Positions 37,134-44,431 of a stretch of 64,000 nt of DNA are shown piece after piece. A program made the translations under genes and the position numbers. Position 1 is the stretch's first letter. Every line of letters starts with the position of its first letter. Source of the stretch: Methylovulum sp. (GTDB lineage: Bacteria > Pseudomonadota > Gammaproteobacteria > Methylococcales > Methylomonadaceae). The notes beneath the pieces are model-generated. The model was not told the DNA's origin. It searched no databases and was given only the letters and a program-made list of their open reading frames with translations. The DNA lies in the NCBI GenBank assembly GCA_028712695.1, contig JAQTQZ010000009.1, positions 56,186-120,185 of the forward strand, read 5' to 3'.

Positions 37134-37747
37134 AATGTCCGGCACGCGGGCTTTACGCAATCACCCAAACTGAACATAAAACAATAGCCGCAGTGATTGC
37201 TGAAGTCACGGCGGCTATTCGGGGCGGCGCCGCCATCGTGCAATACCGCGACAAAAAACCTATCGACGCGGTGCTCTTAGCAACCGAATTGGTCGCCGTG
37301 TGCCATAGCCAGCAAGTGCCGCTAATTATTAATGATGATGTCGGATTGGCGGCCCAAGTGGGTGCAGCCGGTGTGCATTTGGGTAAAGACGACAGCGATA
37401 TGCGTGCGGCAAGGGACTTATTGGGGCCAGCGGCCATTATTGGCGTGTCTTGCTACAACAGTGTGGCGCGGGCTTTGGCGGCACAACAGCAAGGTGCCGA
37501 TTATGTGGCTTTTGGCCGCTTTTATCCGTCCAATTCCAAACCGTTGGCAGCACCCGCCGAACTTGCCACGTTACAACAAGCCAAACAGGCAGTGACCATA
37601 CCCATTGTCGCCATCGGCGGTATCCTGCTTACCAATGGCAAGCCGTTACTCTCGGCGGGCGCCGATTTGTTAGCCGTTATTGGCGGGCTTTTTGATGGTG
37701 CCCAGCCCGAACAGGCGGCGCGTTCTTATCAGACCTTATTCCGATGA
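37130..37747 (+). CDS. thiE: ThiE, thiamine-phosphate synthase
   Basis: 205 residues, TIM barrel with ALYAITQ-like start (RGLYAITQTEHK), VQYRDKKP, LIINDDVGLAAQVGAAGVHL and VAIGGILLTNGK. It joins HMP-PP with the thiazole phosphate to give thiamine phosphate. It overlaps thiD upstream and soxX downstream, each by four bases, so it belongs to one operon with the sox genes. Confidence 0.95.
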   Translation: MKCPARGLYAITQTEHKTIAAVIAEVTAAIRGGAAIVQYRDKKPIDAVLLATELVAVCHSQQVPLIINDDVGLAAQVGAAGVHLGKDDSDMRAARDLLGPAAIIGVSCYNSVARALAAQQQGADYVAFGRFYPSNSKPLAAPAELATLQQAKQAVTIPIVAIGGILLTNGKPLLSAGADLLAVIGGLFDGAQPEQAARSYQTLFR

Positions 37748-38073
37748 ACAGGCTTGTCTTGTTGCTGTTTTTGCTGACCGCTTGCAGCATCACGCAAGAA
37801 CGCCTGGATCAAGGCAAACGTATCGCGTTTGAGCGCAATAAGGGCAATTGTCTGGCCTGCCATGCCATTGCTGACGGTGAGTCGCCCGGCACTATCGGCC
37901 CCGCCTTAAACGCTGTTGCCAACCGCTTCCAAGACCAACAGCAATTACGGGCGTTTATTTTCGATGCCCGCCAATTTAACCCCGAAACCAGTATGCCGCC
38001 GTTCGGTAAAAACCGTATCCTTAGCGATGCCGAATTGGACTGGCTGGTTGATTATCTTTGGAGTTTGCCATAA
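37744..38073 (+). CDS. soxX: SoxX, monohaem cytochrome c subunit of SoxXA
   Basis: 109 residues. The N-terminus is a short hydrophobic signal ending in LFLLTACS, a lipobox with Cys14, so it may be membrane-anchored. One haem motif CLACH near residue 38 and a likely axial Met in TSMPPFGKN. SoxX with SoxA couples thiosulfate oxidatively to the SoxY cysteine. It overlaps thiE by four bases and is followed two bases later by soxY. Confidence 0.88.
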   Translation: MNRLVLLLFLLTACSITQERLDQGKRIAFERNKGNCLACHAIADGESPGTIGPALNAVANRFQDQQQLRAFIFDARQFNPETSMPPFGKNRILSDAELDWLVDYLWSLP

Positions 38074-38075
38074 CC

Positions 38076-38537
38076 ATGACTAACTATCGGCGACAATTCA
38101 TCAAAAAAACTGCTGCGCTGGCCGTAACAATGGCGGCTGGCTTGTGGCACATGCCTTCAGCACTTGCCTTCTGGAAAGCGGAAGACTTTGCTCCGGGGTT
38201 GCTTGACGCAACACTAAAAAGGCTTGTGCCAAACCAAAAAATAACCGACACCGACCAAATTACCTTAAAAATCCCCCTCATTGCAGAAAATGGCGCGGTA
38301 GTGCCGGTTAGCGTCAGCACTACCTTGGACAACGTTAAAAGCATTTCGCTATTGGTCGAAAAAAATCCCATCCCGCTGGCAATTAGGTTTGAACTCAGCC
38401 CCATGCTGGACGCTTCGGTCTCAACGCGGCTGAAAATGGCGGAAACCGCTGAGGTAATCGCGCTGGTTGAAACCAGTGATGGCATTTACCGCACTAAACA
38501 GCAGGTTAAAGTCACTATCGGCGGCTGTGGAGGTTGA
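38076..38537 (+). CDS. soxY: SoxY, sulfur-carrier subunit of SoxYZ
   Basis: 153 residues from the ATG at 38076. A twin-arginine-like signal (YRRQFIKKTAALAVTMAAG) is followed by the beta-sandwich domain, and the protein ends in GGCGG, where the terminal cysteine carries the sulfur substrate. Tat export is typical for SoxY, which is folded with SoxZ before transport. The soxZ ATG follows one base after the stop. Confidence 0.93.
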   Translation: MTNYRRQFIKKTAALAVTMAAGLWHMPSALAFWKAEDFAPGLLDATLKRLVPNQKITDTDQITLKIPLIAENGAVVPVSVSTTLDNVKSISLLVEKNPIPLAIRFELSPMLDASVSTRLKMAETAEVIALVETSDGIYRTKQQVKVTIGGCGG

Positions 38538-38538
38538 T

Positions 38539-38847
38539 ATGTCCAGCATTAAAATACGCAGTAAGCGCATCGACGGCAAAACCCAAGTCAGGGTGTTAAT
38601 TGCCCATCCTATGGAACATGGCCGCAATCGCGACAAAGCCAACCAACTTATCCCTGCACATTTTATCCAAGAACTCACCCTAAGCCTTAATCAAAAAGTG
38701 CTGGTCAACTGTGCGATGGGGCCCAGTATTTCCAAAGACCCCTATTTTGCCTTTATGCTTAAAGGCGGCGAAATTGGCGATCAAATCAGCATCGCTTGGG
38801 CCGATAACCTAGGTAACAAAGATGCCGCTGACCATGTCATTAAATAA
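38539..38847 (+). CDS. soxZ: SoxZ, partner of SoxY
   Basis: 102 residues from the ATG at 38539 (AGG upstream within the end of soxY). It begins SSIKIRSKRIDGKTQVRVLIAHPMEHGR, typical of SoxZ, and lacks a signal peptide because it travels with SoxY. It overlaps the soxA reading frame by up to 26 bases. Confidence 0.93.
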   Translation: MSSIKIRSKRIDGKTQVRVLIAHPMEHGRNRDKANQLIPAHFIQELTLSLNQKVLVNCAMGPSISKDPYFAFMLKGGEIGDQISIAWADNLGNKDAADHVIK

Positions 38848-39667
38848 CATCCTGCGCTTAGTATTATTGCCGGCCTTATTATGGGCTTTGCCGTTACACG
38901 CAGACCCTCACCAAGACCAAACTGAACTGCGGCAATATTATCGGCACTTATTCCCCCAGCTGACCTTAGCGGATTACCGCAACGGGGTGTATGCGATAGA
39001 TGCCGTTGCCCGTGAATCCTGGCAGGCGATAGAAGAATTCCCGCCTTACGAACCCGCTATCGACCAAGGCGAAGTCTTGTTTAACAGCCCCTTTGCCAAC
39101 GGCAAGCACTATGCAGACTGTTTTCCTGACCCTGGCATTGCCCACCACTATCCGCAGTGGAACACGGCACAGGGCGAAGTGCTTACCCTGCCAGTTGCCA
39201 TTAATGCGTGCCGCATCGCCAACTGGGAATTACCCTTGGCTTATCCACATAATGACCTGCTAAACCTGCAGGCTTTCATCGCCTACCGCTCGCGTGGCAA
39301 GCCCATTGACACAACCGTTCCAGAGAATGATCCCCGAGCTTTAGCGGCTTACCAACAAGGCAAAGCGTTTTATTATCAGCGCCGTGGGCAGTTAAATTTT
39401 GCCTGCGCCACCTGCCATATCCAAAATGCCGGTAAAAAAATCCGTTCGGAAACGCTCAGTGCGCTGCTAGGCCACACCGCAAACTGGCCGGTTTATCGCT
39501 TGAAATGGGGCGAACTAGGCAGCTTGCACCGCCGATTTGCCGAATGTTTGGAACAAATCCGCGCCCAACCGTTGCCGGAACAAAGTGTGGAATTGCGTAA
39601 TCTGGAATATTTTTTGAGTTTTATGGGACAGGGGATTCCGGTGACAGGGCCTAGTGTGCGCAAGTAG
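38822..39667 (+). CDS. soxA: SoxA, L-cysteine S-thiosulfotransferase cytochrome subunit
   Basis: 281 residues from the ATG at 38822; the ATG at 38834 is an alternative with the same signal peptide (cleavage near PLHA). One haem motif CATCH at residues 195-199 and a later FAECLEQIRAQP with the conserved active-site cysteine. The N-terminal haem site of dihaem SoxA is not present as CxxCH; only cysteines in ADCFP and NACRI remain, so this is the single-haem type. It ends the thiD-thiE-soxXYZA operon. No soxB or soxCD is in the window. Confidence 0.9.
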   Translation: MPLTMSLNNILRLVLLPALLWALPLHADPHQDQTELRQYYRHLFPQLTLADYRNGVYAIDAVARESWQAIEEFPPYEPAIDQGEVLFNSPFANGKHYADCFPDPGIAHHYPQWNTAQGEVLTLPVAINACRIANWELPLAYPHNDLLNLQAFIAYRSRGKPIDTTVPENDPRALAAYQQGKAFYYQRRGQLNFACATCHIQNAGKKIRSETLSALLGHTANWPVYRLKWGELGSLHRRFAECLEQIRAQPLPEQSVELRNLEYFLSFMGQGIPVTGPSVRK

Positions 39668-39716
39668 CTTGGCGGAAACGTGAAGTGGCTAAACAATCCC
39701 CCAAAACACCCATGCG

Positions 39717-40292
39717 TCACGATGGATAATCCTTCAACGTTACATAGTAAACCGCAAAGCCCAGCACTTCCCTAAGCAGGGAGTAGACATCCCGAACTTC
39801 AAAATACCGCGCATGTACCGTGCCCACCACATCGACACCGTTACGTCCAAGTGCCAATCCGGTACGCGCAACATGGAAGTACTGGGTCGCGACAATGGCT
39901 GAGCGCAATGTGTGCGCACGTAGGTATCGTCCGGCATTCACCGCAGTCGCCGCCGTGTTTACACCCGATGGGTCGCGTATTATCGCCTCCGCCGGGACAC
40001 CTTTCGAGATAAGATAGGCCGCCATGACGGCTGCTTCATCATAGCCTTCTCCGCCAACACCACCGCTAACAAAGATTAGCGGTGCCCGCTGCCCCTTAAA
40101 GAGCCTGAGTGCCGCATCAAGCCTTGACTGCAGGCGTGGGCTGGGAACGCCTCCCGGCGCGACGGTATTGCCTGGGACGACAATCATATCGGCATAATCC
40201 GCATGGTCATTCAGACCATACAAAGCAATCGCAATTGCCGCTACCGAGTAAAGGCTAAAAACAAGGCAAGCTATGATCCCGAATTTCCGCAT
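39717..40292 (-). CDS. YdcF/SanA-like DUF218 family protein, membrane-anchored
   Basis: 191 residues with an N-terminal membrane segment (about 5-26) and a DUF218 domain: DMIVVPGNTVAPGGVPSPRL, LIFVSGGVGGEGYDEA, VNTAATAVNAGRYL and VATQYFHVARTGLAL. ElyC/SanA/YdcF proteins are linked to envelope or peptidoglycan homeostasis, function unclear. It converges with soxA with a 49-base gap. Confidence 0.83.
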   Translation of the reverse strand: MRKFGIIACLVFSLYSVAAIAIALYGLNDHADYADMIVVPGNTVAPGGVPSPRLQSRLDAALRLFKGQRAPLIFVSGGVGGEGYDEAAVMAAYLISKGVPAEAIIRDPSGVNTAATAVNAGRYLRAHTLRSAIVATQYFHVARTGLALGRNGVDVVGTVHARYFEVRDVYSLLREVLGFAVYYVTLKDYPS

Positions 40293-40400
40293 GATGATTG
40301 GCCTCTATGTCCTATGCTTGTGGGGCGAACGCTAAACATTACCGACAGGCCAAAAAACAGGGCGAAGCGGCGCTTTCGATTGTCCAAATAATGAAGGTTA

Positions 40401-41045
40401 TCAGGCATTTTTCAGCCACTCAGGGACGCCCCAATTCATTTCATTTTCTTTTTTAGTTTCTATATATCCTTCATCATCCACATCGTATCCTCCGCTCAGC
40501 AACTGGGCAAAATATAGCTCCATTAGCTCACCAAAACTCGAAGCCAGTACCTGATAACTACAGCCTTCCGGGTCAACTTCGATTATTTGGCCAGAAATCC
40601 CACCAGGAGCCGGATCTAAGTCAATGTAACGGAACACATCCCCATTCATACATGTTATAGGAATCCATTTGGGATGTAACATTAACGGCTTAACTGGGCC
40701 TTTGATGAATATTACCTTGCTTTCCACGCGGTCTTTCCAAAAAGCCACTATGTGCATTTCTGGATCATATAGCCCCGTCCCTATCTGTTGATCAAGCGTG
40801 TATTGCTCAACAATCGCATGACAAGGAAGCAATTGGTTGCCATCCCCAAACAGCGCCAACCATGTCTTCCCATCTTCCCCATCATGTGTCCTTAAAAATT
40901 CTTTAAACGTATCCGGCAAACTAAGACCTATTTCCGCCTCAACTTTAACAATTTCATTTTCAGGTGCAGGCCCATTTAGATGGCTTAGTGTTTGTTTTGA
41001 ATTTTTTTCCAGCCAACCTTTTATTCTTTCCACGTTATTTTTCAT
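40401..41045 (-). CDS. SMI1/KNR4 family protein (possible immunity-type protein)
   Basis: 214 residues. The N-terminal pattern VEAEIGLSLPDTFKEFLRTHDG is the SMI1/KNR4 (SUKH) fold signature, and the later part is acidic. Bacterial SUKH proteins are often immunity proteins against nuclease toxins, but no toxin gene adjoins it, so a role in self-protection is only possible. It starts at the ATG at 41045. Confidence 0.8.
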   Translation of the reverse strand: MKNNVERIKGWLEKNSKQTLSHLNGPAPENEIVKVEAEIGLSLPDTFKEFLRTHDGEDGKTWLALFGDGNQLLPCHAIVEQYTLDQQIGTGLYDPEMHIVAFWKDRVESKVIFIKGPVKPLMLHPKWIPITCMNGDVFRYIDLDPAPGGISGQIIEVDPEGCSYQVLASSFGELMELYFAQLLSGGYDVDDEGYIETKKENEMNWGVPEWLKNA

Positions 41046-41328
41046 AAATCCCCCTTGAGCGCCTGCCCTTTGTTAATCGTCATCGAAACCAACCCTATCA
41101 ACAGCACTCTGGCATGCCCACATTAACATTAAACACCTCACCCTGATTTCAATAAATAAGGCAACTAAGTTCTGTTAGTATTTTATAAAAACTTTTAGTG
41201 TATCAATAGGTTGTGATTTTTATTTAATATTTTTAAGCGAATGTTTTTGAATGCCTATTTTTAATAGTGTCAACAGAGCCTAGGGGGAATTCAGGATCTG
41301 AGGATTCTACAGGTCACTCCGGCAGACA
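41046..41328. other. AT-rich intergenic region before the phoD terminator
   Basis: 283 bases with long A/T runs and no open frame of note. It separates the SMI1/KNR4 gene from phoD; both are on the minus strand. The SMI1/KNR4 promoter probably lies here. Confidence 0.4.
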
Positions 41329-41361
41329 TAAAAAAACCCGTCCAGATTAATCTGGACGGGT
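41329..41361 (-). terminator. Rho-independent terminator after phoD
   Basis: A 26-base perfect palindrome (arms ACCCGTCCAGATT/AATCTGGACGGGT, 41336-41361) followed on the minus strand by a run of Ts (seen as As at 41330-41336). It lies 18 bases past the phoD stop. Confidence 0.88.
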
Positions 41362-41379
41362 CAGGTTACAGACAGCTAT

Positions 41380-42933
41380 TTATTCAGCAGCCAATGTTTT
41401 AGAGTACACAGAAGCGCCATAGAGGTCTTTTAAATCAACTGTCATTGCTTTGGTTTTCTTATCAATGTTGACATCACCAAAAAATTGCAGGCCTGCGTAC
41501 GGCGACAAGTTAACTTGACCTGCAGGCGGTGCCTTAACAAATTCGACTTGTGGGCCGAAGGTGCCATCAGTGCTATTAGGCCCGAAAGAACCGGCATTTA
41601 AAGGCCCGGCGATAAATTCCCAGAACCCTTTAAAATCGCTGGATGCTGCTTTTGATGGGTCATAATAATGCGCGGCGGCATAATGCACATCGGCCGTCAG
41701 CCAAACGATATTTTTAATGTCCGCCGCTTTAATGTCACTTAACAAACGGGCCATTTCCAGCTCGCGGCCTGCGGCTGGGCCGTTATTGCCGTTAGCGACC
41801 GCTTCCCAACGCTGTGGTGGGTTATTGACAAAATCATCACTGATATTAAGGCCGACCGGCATATCAGCGGCAATGACTTTCCAAACGGCTTTAGAGTTTT
41901 TCAAGCCGTCTTCCAACCAAGCCACTTGCTCATTGCCCAAAAACGCAGTTTCTGCGCTTTCAACCGTTTGCAAATTGTTGCTATTAGGGCCCCGGTAGCT
42001 ACGCATGTCGAGGACGAACACATCCAACAAAGGGCCGTAAGAAATTTTCCGGTAGACACGGTCTGATTCTTCAGCATTATGCGGACGTTGTGCGCTATAT
42101 TCATGGAAAGCGGTGGCGGCTCTGGCGACCAGCAGCGGCACATCTTTAATGGTGTAACGCGGGTCGCCGCTCAGGTCTTTAGAATCAGACCAGTTGTTGA
42201 CCACTTCATGGTCATCCCATTGCCAAATTTGCGGCACTTCGGCGTTAAAAGCACGGACGTTCGCATCCAGCAGGTTGTATTGATAACGGCCACGGAATTC
42301 AGCTTGAGTTTCGGCAACTTTAGAGACTTCAGGGGTAACAATGTTAGTCCAAATTTGGCCGTCTTCAGCAGTTTGGGTTTCTTTAATTACACCATCTGCA
42401 TAAATATTATCGCCGCTGTGAATAAAAAACTGGGGTTTTACTTGGCGCATGGCTTCGTAGATTTTCATGCCGCCAAACGCTTCATTAATCCCCCAACCTT
42501 GACCGGCGGTGTCACCACCCCAAACAAAGTGGACATTATCATGCACGCCAATAGTGTGGAAATGACCAGTCACCGGTTCGCTTTTTTTACGCTCATTGGT
42601 CAAGTCTTCAAACCAGACTTTCACGAACACATCGGTGCCACCAGGCAATCCGGTCAACTCTTGGCGGGCGGTATGGTCGGTGATGCCTAGCGCGTAAGGC
42701 CCGCGGATAATTTTGGAGTCGGTGAACTGCTCGTTAAACGCATACTCCACCATCATCCGCGCATCGCGGTTAGAACGGCTCCAAACCATAACACTGCCTT
42801 TTTCAAGGTCGCCAAACTGAATGCCTTGTTCCATAACAGGCGGACGGGCGGCACATGCCGTTGAATTGATAGCGAGGGTACCGGCAATTATAAAGGAGCT
42901 GGCTAGCAGTATACGAGGAATTGTGAAAGTCAT
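41380..42933 (-). CDS. phoD: PhoD-family alkaline phosphatase
   Basis: 517 residues from the ATG at 42933, where a signal peptide begins (MTFTIPRILLASSFIIAGTL, cleavage near TACA). An upstream ATG at 42993 would bury it. The PhoD N domain (FGDLEKGSVMVWSRSNRDARMMVEY) precedes the metallophosphatase core with WGGDTAGQGWG, FIHSGDNIYADG, IWQWDDHEVVNNW and WLTADVHYAAAHYY, which bind iron and calcium. It releases phosphate from phosphoesters in the periplasm or outside. Expression in phosphate shortage is typical, but no Pho box was identified. Confidence 0.88.
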   Translation of the reverse strand: MTFTIPRILLASSFIIAGTLAINSTACAARPPVMEQGIQFGDLEKGSVMVWSRSNRDARMMVEYAFNEQFTDSKIIRGPYALGITDHTARQELTGLPGGTDVFVKVWFEDLTNERKKSEPVTGHFHTIGVHDNVHFVWGGDTAGQGWGINEAFGGMKIYEAMRQVKPQFFIHSGDNIYADGVIKETQTAEDGQIWTNIVTPEVSKVAETQAEFRGRYQYNLLDANVRAFNAEVPQIWQWDDHEVVNNWSDSKDLSGDPRYTIKDVPLLVARAATAFHEYSAQRPHNAEESDRVYRKISYGPLLDVFVLDMRSYRGPNSNNLQTVESAETAFLGNEQVAWLEDGLKNSKAVWKVIAADMPVGLNISDDFVNNPPQRWEAVANGNNGPAAGRELEMARLLSDIKAADIKNIVWLTADVHYAAAHYYDPSKAASSDFKGFWEFIAGPLNAGSFGPNSTDGTFGPQVEFVKAPPAGQVNLSPYAGLQFFGDVNIDKKTKAMTVDLKDLYGASVYSKTLAAE

Positions 42934-43059
42934 AAACAGTCTCTTATGGTGATTAAATGAGCCGTCTAGTAGACTGTAAAAAGTTGACGACATGATGAAA
43001 ATTCTGTGTCAATTTGATGACTCCCATTTACTTAAAGCTATTTAATGACCCGTTAGACC

Positions 43060-43698
43060 ATGCAGACCAAGCCGCCTGTTTTATATAGTTTTCGCCGTTG
43101 CCCTTATGCCATCAGGGTCAGATTGGCTATCGCTTACGCAGCTATTGACGTTGAAATTAGGGAAGTGGCATTAAAAAATAAACCCACGCAACTGCTGGCA
43201 CTATCGCCAAAAGCAACCGTGCCGGTGTTGCAGCTTGAAGGCGGCGTAGTGATCGATGAAAGCTTGGATATTATGCGCTGGGCATTGGCATACAATGACC
43301 CTGAGCGCTGGCTGGCTCTTGATGGGGCGGGTGAGCAGTTAATTGCATGGAATGATGGCGCGTTTAAATACTTTCTGGATCGCTACAAATACGCCGACCG
43401 CTATCCTGAATTTTCGGCACACCATTACCGGCGGCAAGCTGAGGCGTTTTTAATTGCGCTTGAAAACCATTTAAGGTGTTTTAGGTATTTGTGCGGCAAC
43501 GATTTTTCCCTAGCCGATGCCGCTATTTTTCCATTTGTAAGGCAATTTGCCGGTGTTGATAATGATTGGTTTCATAGCTCCAATTATCAGCGGCTAAAAC
43601 AGTGGCTGGAGACGTTACTAAACACCGAATTGTTCAGGACGGTTATGGTGAAATATCCGGTTTGGGTGGCGGGAGACAGTCCGATAATCATGCCTTAA
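43060..43698 (+). CDS. Glutathione S-transferase family protein
   Basis: 212 residues. Thioredoxin-like N-terminal domain with LYSFRRCPYAIRVRLAIAYA (a CPYxxR active site with cysteine), cis-proline segment KATVPVLQLEG and the ES pair in IDESLDIM. A helical C-terminal domain with DFSLADAAIFPFVRQFAGVD follows. Substrate unknown; cysteine-type GSTs often reduce or deglutathionylate. Confidence 0.88.
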   Translation: MQTKPPVLYSFRRCPYAIRVRLAIAYAAIDVEIREVALKNKPTQLLALSPKATVPVLQLEGGVVIDESLDIMRWALAYNDPERWLALDGAGEQLIAWNDGAFKYFLDRYKYADRYPEFSAHHYRRQAEAFLIALENHLRCFRYLCGNDFSLADAAIFPFVRQFAGVDNDWFHSSNYQRLKQWLETLLNTELFRTVMVKYPVWVAGDSPIIMP

Positions 43699-43768
43699 TC
43701 GTTGAGGAGGAGTATCGGATCTGATTTACCAAATCTGCTAATCTACGGCTCATGCAAGTTTTAAAAAG

Positions 43769-43788
43769 GTACGCGGTGCGTACCCTAC
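43769..43788. repeat. Shortened copy of the GTAGGGTACGC repeat family, left of the DUF1877 gene
   Basis: GTACGC/GCGTAC around GGT, followed by CCTAC. The left arm has lost its outer bases compared with 30910-30934. It lies 10 bases past the DUF1877 stop. Confidence 0.5.
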
Positions 43789-43797
43789 GCCACAAAA

Positions 43798-44235
43798 TCA
43801 AGCGGCATAAGATAATGCGCCCAATCCTTTTTCAGCCGCTTCCTTATAAAAAGCCACCAAACAATCGAATTGCTCCAACAAGTATTCCTCATCCTCTTGG
43901 AAGAGATCAAGATGATATAAATCCTCGTCCTCATCTAAGTTCCGAAGACCTTCCACTACCTGTTCGTGTGTCCAATCAGCCAATTTCTGCGCTTGGTCTT
44001 TTACGGTATCCGAGGAGATCAAGGCACAACCATTGAAAAGGGCGTCATCAATTTGTTCGCCTATAAGAATCCCAACACCGTCTAATATTTCTTTCAGAAC
44101 ATCCCATGCGGTTTCAATATCCGTTTCGACCGAATATTTTTCGTCCTCCACCCATCTGTCGATCAGGGTGTGGTCTTTCCCCATATCGTCAATTTCTTGT
44201 TGGGTAAACGCCCGAAAAAACAGATTCATGCTCAT
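43798..44235 (-). CDS. DUF1877 (YfbM-like) family protein
   Basis: 145 residues from the ATG at 44235, with GGAG about ten bases upstream; the ATG two codons later is also possible. Starts MSMNLFFRAFTQQEIDDMGKD and contains a WDVLKEILDG segment and the acidic C-terminal region usual for DUF1877. The family is cytoplasmic, of unknown function, and often appears among immunity-like genes. It is bracketed by two degenerate copies of the same palindrome (43769-43788 and 44408-44427), which suggests insertion. Confidence 0.72.
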   Translation of the reverse strand: MSMNLFFRAFTQQEIDDMGKDHTLIDRWVEDEKYSVETDIETAWDVLKEILDGVGILIGEQIDDALFNGCALISSDTVKDQAQKLADWTHEQVVEGLRNLDEDEDLYHLDLFQEDEEYLLEQFDCLVAFYKEAAEKGLGALSYAA

Positions 44236-44407
44236 AATTATTGCTCCGATAATTTGTCTTATATTTGGCCTAACCAAGATAATGATAATGATAGTGAAGT
44301 CCTACGTCTAACCAATTTGAGCCCGGAATAAAGATTTACTTATTTTTTATTATTTTTTATTATTTTTCAATTGGATATTTAAAATAACTCAATCATCAGA
44401 AACCGTT

Positions 44408-44427
44408 TAGGGTGCGCTCCGCGTACT
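44408..44427. repeat. Degenerate copy of the GTAGGGTACGC repeat family, right of the DUF1877 gene
   Basis: TAGGGTGCGC and GCGTACTA around TCC, the same layout as 30910-30934 with substitutions. It lies just past the alaS stop. Confidence 0.4.
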
Positions 44428-44431
44428 AAAG

